Program-made: the position numbers and the translations under genes
The notes under the pieces: generated by a model
The model's input: the letters and a program-made list of their open reading frames with translations, nothing else
Told to the model about the DNA's origin: nothing
Database searches by the model: none
Assembly: GCF_900177725.1 (NCBI RefSeq)
Contig: NZ_FXAT01000018.1
Coordinates: 62,001-126,000, forward strand
Direction: 5' to 3'
From: Paraburkholderia susongensis
GTDB lineage: Bacteria > Pseudomonadota > Gammaproteobacteria > Burkholderiales > Burkholderiaceae
DNA: 64,000 bases
Shown: in pieces, positions 52,672 through 61,689 of the stretch
How positions within the stretch are numbered: the stretch's first letter is position 1
Layout: each line of letters begins with the position of its first letter

Positions 52672-53520
52672 ATGGACACCACTCTGGCCACTTTCGAACA
52701 GGACGTCATCGCGGCGTCGACCCTGGCCCCCGTGCTGGTCGATTTCTGGGCGCCGTGGTGCGGCCCCTGCAAGAGTCTCGGCCCGATGCTGGAAAAGCTC
52801 GAAGTCGAAGCAGCCGGCAAATGGAAGCTCGTCAAGGTCAACGTGGACGAGAATCACGAACTGGCCGCGCACTTCCAGGTGCGCAGCATTCCGCACGTGA
52901 TCGCCTTCGCCGACGGCCAGCCGGTCGATCAGTTCGTCGGCGTGCTGCCGGAAGGACAACTGCGCGAATTCATCGAGCGGCTCGTGCCGCAAGGCGCGCC
53001 GGCCGCGCGCGTCGAAGCGCAGACCGCGCTCGCCGAGGGCCGCCGCGAAGACGCATACGATCTGCTGCAGGCGGCGCTCGCGTACGACCCCGGTTTCGAC
53101 GACGCGCGCATGGACCGCATCGAGTTGCTGCTCGAAGACAACCGTATCGACGAAGCGCGCAACGAAGTCGATCTGCTGTCGCCGAAAACGACGCAGGGCA
53201 TCGACGCGCGTTTCAACGCGATCAAGACGCGGCTCGACGCCGTGGATGCCGCCGCGGACCTGCCGCCCACCGATGCGCTCGAAGCACGCGTCGCCGCGAA
53301 TCCCGACGATCTCGAAGCGCGCTTCGATCTGGCTAGCGCGCTTATCGCACGCCGCAAATATGCGGGTGCACTCGAGCATCTGCTCGCGATCGTGCAGCGC
53401 GACCGCGCGTTCCGCGACGATATCGGCCGCAAGACGATGCTCTCGGTGTTCGATCTGGCCGCGCATCAGCCGGAGCTGGTGTCGCAATGGCGGCGTAAGC
53501 TGAGCGCGTCGTTGTACTGA
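52672..53520 (+). CDS. ybbN: Thioredoxin-TPR co-chaperone, CnoX/YbbN type
   Basis: A 282-residue cytoplasmic protein. Residues 1-105 are a thioredoxin fold with an intact WCGPC active site (DFWAPWCGPCKSLGPML), unlike E. coli CnoX, which lacks the pair. Residues about 115-280 are TPR-like helical repeats with LAEGRREDAYDLLQAALAYDP and ARFDLASALIARRKYAGALEHLL. CnoX proteins protect substrates from oxidation and hand them to GroEL/DnaK. GACGAGGACG precedes the start. Confidence 0.93.
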   Translation: MDTTLATFEQDVIAASTLAPVLVDFWAPWCGPCKSLGPMLEKLEVEAAGKWKLVKVNVDENHELAAHFQVRSIPHVIAFADGQPVDQFVGVLPEGQLREFIERLVPQGAPAARVEAQTALAEGRREDAYDLLQAALAYDPGFDDARMDRIELLLEDNRIDEARNEVDLLSPKTTQGIDARFNAIKTRLDAVDAAADLPPTDALEARVAANPDDLEARFDLASALIARRKYAGALEHLLAIVQRDRAFRDDIGRKTMLSVFDLAAHQPELVSQWRRKLSASLY

Positions 53521-53662
53521 GTTGCTGCGCCGGGTGGTCGTACCGGCCGTACTGAATCGTCGTATCGATCAGCGCTCGTTGCATGGCGCGGTTGCGGTGA
53601 ATGCCGCAGCCGCGGCCAGCGTGCCTCGGCTTCGATGCGCCGCAAGCTCCGAAACGCCGCGC

Positions 53663-54532
53663 TCAAACAGCCGCCCGAGCCCTCGCCTGCTTCGCCAGCT
53701 CCCGCAACACATGCGCAGCCGCCGCAAAACCGAAGCTCGCGGTCACGCACACGCTCGAACCAAACCCCGCGCAGTTCAGGCCGACCGGCCCCGTGTGACC
53801 CGGCGACGTGCTCACGTGCTCGGCTTCCTCGTCGATATCGCAGACGGCCGCTTCCGGATAGATGAGCGGCTCGTCCGAATACACCGCGCTCACCTTGAAC
53901 TTCGCCTTCGGCCCACGCGGAAAGCCATGCTGTTTGCGTAACTGGCCGCGCACCTTCGAGAGCAACGGGTCCTGGATCGTCAGCGCGAGATCGTCGATGC
54001 GGATGCGCGTCGGGTCGAGCTGGCCGCCCGCGCCGCCGACCGTAATCAGCGCCTGCTTGCGCTCGACGCACCATGCGATCAGCGCAGTCTTCGTGCGCAC
54101 GCTGTCGATTGCGTCGATCACGTAATCGAAGCCGCCGCCGAGCGTCGCCGCAAAATTGTCCGGCTCGACGAAGTCTTCGACGAGCCGCACATCGCAATAC
54201 GGATTGATCGCCGCGATGCGCTCGGCCATCGCCTCGACCTTCGGTTTTCCGTAGTTGCCGTCGAGCGCGTGAATCTGCCGGTTCGTATTGCTTTCGGCAA
54301 CGTTGTCGAGATCGATCAGCGTAAGCACACCGACCGCGCTGCGCGCCAGCGCCTCCGCGACCCACGAGCCCACCCCGCCGATGCCGATCACCGCGACGTG
54401 CGCGCCTTCGAACGCGGCGAGCGCATCGGCGCCGTACAGACGCGCGATTCCGCCGAAGCGGCGCGCGCGGTCGGCGGTTTCATTCGCGTCGAGGCTGGTA
54501 GTAAGATCGGATTGCGCGGCGGTGCTGGACAT
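53663..54532 (-). CDS. tcdA: tRNA cyclic threonylcarbamoyladenosine dehydratase
   Basis: A 289-residue E1-like enzyme that converts t6A37 to its cyclic form in tRNA. The nucleotide loop is VAVIGIGGVGSWVAEALARS, followed by TLIDLDNVAESNTNRQIHAL, the activating-enzyme motif, and YVIDAIDSVRTK. The start at 54532 (MSSTAAQSD) is preferred; the open frame continues to 54649 without similarity. It links functionally to tsaE in this window (t6A then ct6A). Confidence 0.92.
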   Translation of the reverse strand: MSSTAAQSDLTTSLDANETADRARRFGGIARLYGADALAAFEGAHVAVIGIGGVGSWVAEALARSAVGVLTLIDLDNVAESNTNRQIHALDGNYGKPKVEAMAERIAAINPYCDVRLVEDFVEPDNFAATLGGGFDYVIDAIDSVRTKTALIAWCVERKQALITVGGAGGQLDPTRIRIDDLALTIQDPLLSKVRGQLRKQHGFPRGPKAKFKVSAVYSDEPLIYPEAAVCDIDEEAEHVSTSPGHTGPVGLNCAGFGSSVCVTASFGFAAAAHVLRELAKQARARAAV

Positions 54533-54847
54533 GATGGCAGGGCTCGAAAACACGGATGGAACGGAAAGCGGCGGCGCTCCCGTGATGTGAGTGCAGGGCG
54601 CGCAGCCCGTATTTTGCCTGAAGGTCTCACCCGAACGTTTTGCCATCACGCTTCAATCCAGGTAAGCACACGAACGGCAGCGCGAGCCACGCCGGCTGAG
54701 CAAAAGTCGCGGGAAGCGGCGAAACACTGCAAGCTTGCGCTCGCGCAAGGTGTGGCGCAGATGCGGCACGTCCGGGCTTGCCCGCTCGCGCGCAAAAAAC
54801 CGGCTCCTTAGCTATACTTGTTTCAACTGTAGCGTTCGCATAAGAAC

Positions 54848-55498
54848 ATGATCTCACTCGCCGAGCTTCGAAAAAATTATTCGCTGGGCTCTCTGGACGT
54901 TGCCGACGTCGACCACGATCCGTTCCGTCAATTCGACACGTGGTTCCGGCAGGCAATCGACGCCCAACTGCCCGAACCGAATGCCATGACGCTTGCCACG
55001 GTCGACTCGCGCGGCAGGCCCTCGGCGCGCATCGTGCTCATCAAGGGCGTCGACGCGCGTGGCTTCGTGTTCTTCACCAATTACGAGAGCCGCAAGGGCC
55101 GCGAGTTGAGCGCGAACCCCTACGCGAGCCTGCTGTTCCACTGGATCGAACTCGAGCGCCAGGTGCGCATCGAGGGCCGCGTCGTCAAGACCGGCCCGGA
55201 AGAAAGCGACACGTATTTCGCGTCGCGTCCACTCGGCTCGCGCATCGGCGCGTGGGCCTCGAATCAGAGTCAGGTAATTGAAAGCCGCTCGCAGCTCGAA
55301 GTACGCGAACGCGAAATCAGCCTGCAATACGGCGACAATCCCCCGCGCCCGCCGCACTGGGGCGGTTATCGTCTGGTGCCCGACACGATCGAATTCTGGC
55401 AGGGGCGGCCGTCGCGGCTGCACGACCGTCTGCTCTATACACGCGCGGGCGAAAGCGCCGAGAGCGGCAACTGGCGGATCGCCCGCCTGTCGCCCTGA
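54848..55498 (+). CDS. pdxH: Pyridoxamine 5'-phosphate oxidase
   Basis: A 216-residue FMN enzyme that produces pyridoxal 5'-phosphate. Family motifs: DPFRQFDTWFRQAIDAQLPEPNAM, SARIVLIKGVDARGFVFFTNY, LFHWIELERQVRIEG and the C-terminal PDTIEFWQGRPSRLHDRLLY. The length is normal. It supplies PLP, the cofactor for kynureninase and the MocR protein in this window. Confidence 0.97.
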   Translation: MISLAELRKNYSLGSLDVADVDHDPFRQFDTWFRQAIDAQLPEPNAMTLATVDSRGRPSARIVLIKGVDARGFVFFTNYESRKGRELSANPYASLLFHWIELERQVRIEGRVVKTGPEESDTYFASRPLGSRIGAWASNQSQVIESRSQLEVREREISLQYGDNPPRPPHWGGYRLVPDTIEFWQGRPSRLHDRLLYTRAGESAESGNWRIARLSP

Positions 55499-55634
55499 TC
55501 CGATGAATCACGCCGGCGGCGCCGCCAACGTAGCGGCGCACCGGCCGGATTGCGTTGCGCGGCCTGGGAGTGCGCTGCGCCATGTCGCGATCCACAAAAG
55601 CTTTGCTTTAAATCAACGAACACGGAGAGATCAC

Positions 55635-56849
55635 ATGTTCTGGGAGAAAAAGCTGGCGCAGTGGGTTGAAGATGTCAAAACCAGAGCTAACCTGCCCGCA
55701 CGTCTCGTGCTGTGGGACGGTCAGCAACACGACTTCGGGCAGTTCGCCGCGCCCCAGGTCACGCTGCACGTGAAGAGCGCAACCGCGCTGCCCTATCTGC
55801 TCGAACCGAGCCTCGACAATCTCGGCGAGGCGTACGTGAAGGGCAAGATCGACATCGAGGGCAAGCTGTCGGACATCATCAATATCGGCTATGAACTCGC
55901 GCGCAGCACCGTGACCAGCGCGAGCAAGCTCGCGCGCGTGCGGCGCTATTTCAATCACTCGAAGTCGTCGGACAGGAAGGCGATCCAGTATCACTACGAC
56001 GTCTCGAACGAGTTCTACAAGCTGTGGCTCGACGAGAACATGGTCTACTCGTGTGCGTACTTCGAGACCGGCACCGAAGATCTCGCGACCGCGCAAATCA
56101 AGAAGATCGACCACATCCTCACGAAGATCCAGTTGCAGCCCGGGCAGCGTCTGCTCGACATCGGCTGCGGCTGGGGTGCGCTCGTGCTGCGCGCGGCGCA
56201 GAAATTCGGCGCGAAGTGCGTGGGCGTGACGCTCTCGCAGAACCAGTTCGATCTCGCCACCGCGCGCGTGAAGGCGGCCGGACTCGAAAACCAGATCGAG
56301 ATTCGCCTGCAGGATTATCGCGACATCAAGGGGCAGTTCGATCGCATCACGAGTGTCGGCATGTTCGAGCACGTCGGCCGCAAGAATCTGCCGGGCTATT
56401 TCGAGAAGATGCGCGATCTTCTGACCGACGACGGCATCGCGATGAACCACGGCATCACGTCGAGCGACGCGGACAGCGGCGAAACCGCGCTCGGCGGCGG
56501 CGAGTTCATCGACCGCTACGTGTTCCCGGACGGCGAGCTGCCGCATATCGGCCTCGCGCTCGAATCGATGCAGCGCGGCGGGCTCGAACCGGTTGACGTC
56601 GAAAGCCTGCGCCGTCACTATGCGCACACGCTCGACATCTGGGCGGAGAATTTCGAAGCGCATGCGGACGAAGCCCGCAAGCTCGTCGACGACGAGAAAT
56701 TCCGCATCTGGCGCGTGTATCTCGCCGGCTGCGCGTATGCGTTCGAAAACGACGACGTGTCGATCTTCCAGGTGGTGTGCCGCAAAGCCGGCCATAGCGC
56801 GAAAAACCTGCCGTGGTCGCGCCGCTACATGTACGAAAAACCGCTGTGA
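55635..56849 (+). CDS. cfa: Cyclopropane-fatty-acyl-phospholipid synthase family methyltransferase
   Basis: A 404-residue SAM-dependent enzyme that adds a methylene bridge to unsaturated lipid acyl chains. The SAM site is LLDIGCGWGALVLRAAQKFG. Upstream is the lipid-binding N-terminal part; downstream are ITSVGMFEHVGRKNLPGYF and YVFPDGELPHIG, with catalytic residues typical of Cfa (YDVSNEFYKLWLDENMVYSCAYF). GGAGAG precedes the ATG. More than one Cfa paralogue is usual in this group, so the symbol is tentative. Confidence 0.9.
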   Translation: MFWEKKLAQWVEDVKTRANLPARLVLWDGQQHDFGQFAAPQVTLHVKSATALPYLLEPSLDNLGEAYVKGKIDIEGKLSDIINIGYELARSTVTSASKLARVRRYFNHSKSSDRKAIQYHYDVSNEFYKLWLDENMVYSCAYFETGTEDLATAQIKKIDHILTKIQLQPGQRLLDIGCGWGALVLRAAQKFGAKCVGVTLSQNQFDLATARVKAAGLENQIEIRLQDYRDIKGQFDRITSVGMFEHVGRKNLPGYFEKMRDLLTDDGIAMNHGITSSDADSGETALGGGEFIDRYVFPDGELPHIGLALESMQRGGLEPVDVESLRRHYAHTLDIWAENFEAHADEARKLVDDEKFRIWRVYLAGCAYAFENDDVSIFQVVCRKAGHSAKNLPWSRRYMYEKPL

Positions 56850-56941
56850 CTCCGCCGTGATCCTGTTGTGACCGGTCGGCGCCGCGGCGGCACGCATGAG
56901 CGCACGCCACGGCGCAATCCATAACAGCAGGCCGGACATTG

Positions 56942-58216
56942 ATGGACCAGAGCGGGACGAACGAAGTCGAAGAGCCATTGCGCGGCAATGGCGGCAATCC
57001 GGACGAGGCGGCTAGCGAGGCCGCGCAGTTCGATCTGTTCGGGATGCCGGTGGATGGAGCGCAGCCCGAGCGCCGGCGCGAGCCGCGCGCGAAGACTGCC
57101 GCCACATCGTTGGGGGAAGACGACACGCCCGGCCCTGCCGCATCCACGCAAAACGCCCCGCCCACCTCCGCCGACACCCCGAAAAAACGCCGCGGCCGTG
57201 ACGTCGTCGCCGCGCCGCCGTCGCCCGAAGTGCTCGCGCTCGCGGCCCAGCTACCGCAGCAGATCCACCTGGGCACGTCGACCTGGTCGTTTCCGGGCTG
57301 GAACGGCATCGTCTACGGCGACGACTACAGCAACAGCAAACTCTCGCGCGAAGGCCTCGGCGCATACGGCGCGCATCCGCTGCTGAAAACGGTCAGCATC
57401 GACCGGTCGTTCTACCAGGCGCTCACGGTCACCGAATACCTGCGCTATGCGCAGCAGGTGCCCGAGCACTTCCGCTTCATCGTCAAGGCGCCGATGACGA
57501 TCACCGACGCCACCGTGCGCGCCGAACGCGGCGAGCCGGTTTCGCTGAACCCGTGCTTCCTGAACGCGCAGATGGCGATCGACGATTTCGTCACGCCCTG
57601 TCTCGAAGGACTCGGCGCGAAAGCCGGCGCGCTCGTGTTCCAGTTCTCGCCGCTGCCTGACGCGATGCTCGCGCAGCCGGCGGCGTTCATCGAGCGCCTC
57701 GGCGAATTTCTAAACGCGCTGCCGAAGCTGCCCGCTGGCAGTTGCTACGCGGTCGAAATTCGCGACGCGAGTCTGCTCACGCCGCGCTTCATCCGCATGC
57801 TGAAGGCGGCGGGTGTGCGTTACTGCGTGGGAATTCACGCGCGCATGCCGGACCCGCTGCGCCAGGCCGCGGCGCTCGCGCTGCTCGACGGCGAGCCGGC
57901 CGGCCCGCTGATCGTGCGCTGGAGCTTGCACGGCGGCTTCAAATACGAGCAGGCGAAGGCGAAGTACGAGCCGTTCAACCGGCTCGTCGACGAAGACCCG
58001 GCGACTCGCGCCTCGCTTGCCGAACTGGCCGCGCGCTATGCGCTCGCCGGCCAGCCGGTCGTGATCGCGGTCAACAACAAGGCGGAAGGGTCGGCGCCGC
58101 TCAGTTGCGTGAAACTGGCCGGGGAGATTGCCGAGGCCTGCGCGCGTCTCGCTCAGGGACGCGAGGCGGACGGCGGCGACGCGCCGTCGGAGTGCCCCGC
58201 CGTCAACCCGCCTTGA
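56942..58216 (+). CDS. DUF72 domain protein with long N-terminal extension
   Basis: A 424-residue protein. Residues about 107-395 are a DUF72 TIM-barrel-like domain (IHLGTSTWSFPGWNG, FIVKAPMTITDA, YAVEIRDASLL, RWSLHGGFKYEQAKAKYEPFNRL). The first roughly 105 residues are a charged, proline/alanine-rich extension with a basic patch (KKRRGRD), not part of the family. No function is established for DUF72. An ATG at 56942 is taken over a TTG three bases upstream. The tail overlaps msrA by 14 bp, convergent. Confidence 0.88.
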   Translation: MDQSGTNEVEEPLRGNGGNPDEAASEAAQFDLFGMPVDGAQPERRREPRAKTAATSLGEDDTPGPAASTQNAPPTSADTPKKRRGRDVVAAPPSPEVLALAAQLPQQIHLGTSTWSFPGWNGIVYGDDYSNSKLSREGLGAYGAHPLLKTVSIDRSFYQALTVTEYLRYAQQVPEHFRFIVKAPMTITDATVRAERGEPVSLNPCFLNAQMAIDDFVTPCLEGLGAKAGALVFQFSPLPDAMLAQPAAFIERLGEFLNALPKLPAGSCYAVEIRDASLLTPRFIRMLKAAGVRYCVGIHARMPDPLRQAAALALLDGEPAGPLIVRWSLHGGFKYEQAKAKYEPFNRLVDEDPATRASLAELAARYALAGQPVVIAVNNKAEGSAPLSCVKLAGEIAEACARLAQGREADGGDAPSECPAVNPP

Positions 58217-58742
58217 TCCGATGCGCGAACTTCTGCCGGAATTTCGCAACCTTCGGCGCAACCACGAACGAGCAATACCCTTGATTCGGGTGCTGCGCAA
58301 AATAGTTCTGGTGATACGCCTCGGCGGGCCAGTAGTTGCCGCCGAGCGGCAGCACCTCGGTGACGATCTTGCCGTCATAGATCCGCTGTTCGCCGATCTC
58401 GTGAATCGCCTGTAGCGCGGTCTCACGCTGCGCATCGGACTGCGTGAAGATCACCGAGCGATACTGCGTGCCGACGTCGTTGCCCTGCCGGTTCAGCTGC
58501 GTCGGGTCGTGGATCGCGAAGAAGATGTCGAGAATCTCGCGATCGCTGATCTTCGCCGGATCGAAGTCGACCTTCACTACTTCAGCGTGACCGGTCTCGC
58601 CGTCGCACACCTGCTCATAGGTCGGATGGCGCGTGCGACCGCCCGCATACCCCGACTCCACCGCGTTGACACCGTCGACGCCCAGATACACCGCTTCGAG
58701 GCACCAGAAACAACCCCCGCCAAGCACAATTGTTTCTGTCAT
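58203..58742 (-). CDS. msrA: Peptide-methionine (S)-S-oxide reductase
   Basis: A 179-residue enzyme that repairs oxidised methionine. The catalytic motif GGCFWCLEAVY is at the N-terminus (Cys about residue 11), with YAGGRTRHPTYEQVCDGETGHAEVV and the resolving region near the C-terminus. GAGGT precedes the start. It ends inside the DUF72 gene. Confidence 0.97.
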   Translation of the reverse strand: MTETIVLGGGCFWCLEAVYLGVDGVNAVESGYAGGRTRHPTYEQVCDGETGHAEVVKVDFDPAKISDREILDIFFAIHDPTQLNRQGNDVGTQYRSVIFTQSDAQRETALQAIHEIGEQRIYDGKIVTEVLPLGGNYWPAEAYHQNYFAQHPNQGYCSFVVAPKVAKFRQKFAHRIKAG

Positions 58743-58868
58743 TTTTACCTCCTAAGTGATTGCTTTCAAACAGATCGCCGATTGATCCGCACCGAAACAA
58801 CCACCACTCAAAGTTGGTCGATCACCGTAAAATCTGCCAATGGAACAAGTAAATTTTAGAGGTTCCAG

Positions 58869-58976
58869 ATGACCAGCACCACCCCAAAGGTGTCCAGGAA
58901 ATCATTGGGAGACGAAGGAGCAGCATACATCGAGAACTTTTGGGCACGGCAATCCAGACACTCAAAAGCACGGTAA
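58869..58976 (+). CDS. 35-residue open frame coupled to the GNAT gene
   Basis: The frame opens after AGAGG at a good distance and its TAA directly abuts the next ATG (TAAATGA). The product (starting MTSTTPKVSRKSLGDEG, ending RQSRHSKAR) is hydrophilic, with no family recognised. It may be a translated leader for the acetyltransferase. It lies in the same low-GC island. Confidence 0.4.
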   Translation: MTSTTPKVSRKSLGDEGAAYIENFWARQSRHSKAR

Positions 58977-59492
58977 ATGAGCGACAAGATTAATATTCGT
59001 CAAGAAAACAGCTCCGACATCGACTCGATTCGATCCGTCACCGAAGCCGCATTTAGAAATGCAGCGCATTCGAGCCATACGGAGCACTGGATCGTTGATG
59101 CCTTGCGAAAAAGCCATCAATTGACCCTTTCCCTTGTGGCCGAGCTTCAGGGGAATGTCGTCGGTCATGTCGCCGTGTCCCCTGTGAGCATTTCAACTGG
59201 CGCGGACCAGTGGTACGGCCTTGGTCCGATTTCGGTTCTTCCCGAGCATCAAGGCAATCGCATTGGTTCAGAGCTAACGAGAAAAGCACTCTCCGAACTC
59301 AAGGCAATGAATGCTCGAGGGTGTGTGGTGCTGGGAGATCCCGAGTACTACGGCCGGTTTGGATTCAAGGTTCACGACGGGCTTCTTTACCCAGGCGTGC
59401 CGCCCGAATACTTCCAGGCACTTTCGTTTAATGGGAACACTCCTGTCGGCGCGGTTTCCTATCACGACTCATTCAACGCAACTGGCAACTGA
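58977..59492 (+). CDS. GNAT-family N-acetyltransferase (YhbS-like)
   Basis: A 171-residue acetyltransferase. The acetyl-CoA motif A is visible as LGPISVLPEHQGNRIGSELTRKAL, with the V/I-x-x-Q/R-x-x-G-x-G/A pattern, and the YhbS-like ending VVLGDPEYYGRFGFKVHDGL. The substrate is unknown. Base composition (about 53% GC in the 60 bases I counted, 59041-59100) is lower than that of the neighbours, suggesting acquisition. The coupled 35-codon frame directly precedes it. Confidence 0.92.
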   Translation: MSDKINIRQENSSDIDSIRSVTEAAFRNAAHSSHTEHWIVDALRKSHQLTLSLVAELQGNVVGHVAVSPVSISTGADQWYGLGPISVLPEHQGNRIGSELTRKALSELKAMNARGCVVLGDPEYYGRFGFKVHDGLLYPGVPPEYFQALSFNGNTPVGAVSYHDSFNATGN

Positions 59493-59545
59493 ATAACAAC
59501 GGCATCTGAACCAGTCGACCGATAGAACAACCAGAACGGACGGCA

Positions 59546-59689
59546 CTTGCCGGATGGCATGCCGGCCGCACCACCTTCGAAGCCGCCTGCGCGGCGAGCG
59601 GCATCGCGAATGTGCATCCGGAGCGCTTTGCCGTCGATCCCGCGCTCACGCACGCATCGCCGTGCGGCGCGCTCAGCGATTGCAGTTAA
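59546..59689 (+). pseudogene. 3' remnant of an unrecognised gene
   Basis: A frame of 47 codons ending in TAA reads LAGWHAGRTTFEAACAASGI and then NVHPERFAVDPALTHASPCG, in the GC-rich, codon-biased style of the host. It has no start codon or upstream frame; it begins where the low-GC island ends. It looks like the C-terminal end of a gene whose front was lost when the island arrived. I do not recognise the family. The rest of 59493-59802 contains no further gene. Confidence 0.45.
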
Positions 59690-59802
59690 AATTGGCGGAA
59701 ATCGACGATTTTCACTATGACTTTCGAATCATTCGCTTCCAGCCGCGCGTGCCCGCACTTCAGCCCGGCTTCCACACGGCGCGTATCGGGGGCTCTGCCC
59801 CA

Positions 59803-60312
59803 ATGAAGCGCGCAAGCCCGCCCAACTTCGACCAGGCCGGATTCAAACAGGCGCTCAGCCAGTTTGCGACCGGCGTCACCGTCATCACGACGCGCGCCGC
59901 GTCGGGCCAGTTGATCGGCATTACAGCCAGTTCGTTCAATTCGGTTTCGCTCGATCCGCCGCTCGTGCTGTGGAGTCTCGCGACACGCTCGGCGTCGATG
60001 CCGGTGTTTCGCGTCAATAGTCACTACGTGGTCAACGTGCTGGCCGCCTCGCAGCTCGATCTATGCAAGCGCTTCGCGACCGTGAAGGGCGACCGCTTCG
60101 AAGGCGTGTCGCATGCGGCGGGTGACAGCGGCATGCCGGTGCTCGACGGCGCGCTCGCGTGGTTCGAATGCCATAACCGCAGCCGCTACGAGGAAGGCGA
60201 CCACGTGATTTTCGTCGGCGAGGTGGAGCGCTGCGGCGTGCACGACAACGCCGCCGATATCGCGCCGCTCGTGTTCCAGAGCGGCCAGTTTCACGGGCTC
60301 AAGCTGCTTTGA
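59803..60312 (+). CDS. Flavin reductase (FMN-binding split-barrel)
   Basis: A 169-residue flavin reductase-like protein. Motifs: FATGVTVITTRAASG, GITASSFNSVSLDPPLVLWSL and DHVIFVGEVERC. Such proteins supply reduced FMN/FAD to monooxygenases. The start at 59803 gives normal family length; a 29-codon frame upstream (59717) overlaps it by ATGA, with no known role. No oxygenase partner is adjacent. It is convergent with kynR. Confidence 0.9.
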   Translation: MKRASPPNFDQAGFKQALSQFATGVTVITTRAASGQLIGITASSFNSVSLDPPLVLWSLATRSASMPVFRVNSHYVVNVLAASQLDLCKRFATVKGDRFEGVSHAAGDSGMPVLDGALAWFECHNRSRYEEGDHVIFVGEVERCGVHDNAADIAPLVFQSGQFHGLKLL

Positions 60313-60330
60313 GTCAGCACACCGCCGCCC

Positions 60331-60846
60331 TCAGCGCTCGGTATGCGCGGCGCCGTGCCCGCCGCTCTTCTTCACGAGCGAGACCGGCACGCCCGAATCT
60401 TCCTTGAGCGTCTCCAGCACGATGTTCGAGCGGATGTCCATCACGCCCGGCGCCTTGTACAGACGCTGCAGCACGAAATCCGAATAGTGTTTGAGGTTGT
60501 GCGCGAGAACCCGCAGCAGGTAATGGGTCTCGCCGGTCACCACGAACGCGCCGACCACTTCCGGCCAGTCGCGCACGGCCTCGGCGAAACGCTCGTGCCA
60601 GTTTTCCTGGTCGTTGCGCATCGACACCTGCACGAACGCTTCCAGTTCGAAACCCAGTACTTCGCGGTTCAGACACGCGCGGTAGTGTTCGATGACGCCC
60701 TGCTCCTCGAGCAGACGCAGGCGTCGTAGACAGGCCGACGGCGAGAGCGAAATGCGCTCCGCGAGGTCGAGATTGCTGATCCGTCCTTCCTGCTGAAGCA
60801 CCGTCAAGATACGGCAATCGGTGGCGTCGAGCGAGATCGCGTTCAT
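60331..60846 (-). CDS. kynR: Lrp/AsnC-family regulator of kynurenine genes
   Basis: A 171-residue regulator. The N-terminal HTH is at residues 5-60 (LDATDCRILTVLQQEGRISNLDLAERISLSPSACLRRLRLLEEQGVI), and the C-terminal RAM effector domain contains VGAFVVTGETHYLLRV. It is divergent from kynB-kynU-kynA. In Pseudomonas an Lrp-type KynR with this arrangement activates the pathway in response to kynurenine, so the same is likely here. Confidence 0.93.
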   Translation of the reverse strand: MNAISLDATDCRILTVLQQEGRISNLDLAERISLSPSACLRRLRLLEEQGVIEHYRACLNREVLGFELEAFVQVSMRNDQENWHERFAEAVRDWPEVVGAFVVTGETHYLLRVLAHNLKHYSDFVLQRLYKAPGVMDIRSNIVLETLKEDSGVPVSLVKKSGGHGAAHTER

Positions 60847-60975
60847 ATTCGGTCTCCCTTTCCCGTTTAAATCAAATTATGTTCCAAGACACGGCGAAGA
60901 AGGAGATTTTTTCGCAATCACATTTTGTGGCTTGACCACTATCATTTGGAGATAGTCACCCTGCGCGAAACCGTC

Positions 60976-61614
60976 ATGCCAACACTCTGGGACATCACCC
61001 CCGCCGTCGACACCGCCACACCCGTCTGGCCAGGCGACACGCCGGTCGGCATCGAGCGTGTCTGGCGCATGGAAGCAGGCTCGCCGGTCAACGTCGCGCG
61101 GCTCACGCTGTCGCCGCACACCGGCGCGCATACCGACGCACCGCTGCATTACGACGCCGAGGGCGCCGCAATCGGCGAAGTGCCGCTCGACACCTATCTC
61201 GGCCTGTGCAGAGTGATTCATTGCATTGGGGCGTCGCCTGTTGTGACGCCACAACACCTGCGCGGCTCGCTCGACGATCTGCCGCCGCGAGTCTTACTAA
61301 GAACTTACAAAAACGCGCCGACCGCCGCCTGGGACAGCGCGTTCTGCGCTGTCGCGCCCGACACCATCGATCTGCTCGCCGAACGCGGCGTGAAGCTGGT
61401 TGGCATCGACACGCCGTCGCTCGATCCGCAGGAATCGAAGACGATGGACGCGCACCACCGGATCCGCGCGCACCGCATGGCGATTCTCGAAGGCATCGTG
61501 CTCGACGCGGTCGAGCCCGGCGACTACGAATTGATCGCACTGCCGCTCAAACTGACCACGCTCGACGCGAGCCCGGTCCGCGCGGTGCTGCGCGCGCTGC
61601 CCGGCCCGCACTGA
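60976..61614 (+). CDS. kynB: Kynurenine formamidase
   Basis: A 212-residue metal-dependent hydrolase that converts N-formylkynurenine to kynurenine. The metal motif HTGAHTDAPLHYD (cyclase-type HxGTHxDxPxH) is intact. Further motifs are GVKLVGIDTPSLDPQESK and DYELIALPLKL. The start at 60976 (MPTLWDITPAV) is the family start; an in-frame GTG/ATG upstream is not used. First gene of the kynBUA operon. Confidence 0.95.
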   Translation: MPTLWDITPAVDTATPVWPGDTPVGIERVWRMEAGSPVNVARLTLSPHTGAHTDAPLHYDAEGAAIGEVPLDTYLGLCRVIHCIGASPVVTPQHLRGSLDDLPPRVLLRTYKNAPTAAWDSAFCAVAPDTIDLLAERGVKLVGIDTPSLDPQESKTMDAHHRIRAHRMAILEGIVLDAVEPGDYELIALPLKLTTLDASPVRAVLRALPGPH

Positions 61615-61689
61615 CGTACGGCAGGCAACCCGAAGAACCATCCGGCAAACAACCCGACAAACCCTCCCGATCGGAGCAACGCATCCACC

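Noticed and set aside
59717..59806. 29-codon frame overlapping the flavin reductase start
   Set aside because: Only the ATGA overlap supports it; there is no ribosome site or conserved feature that I can see.
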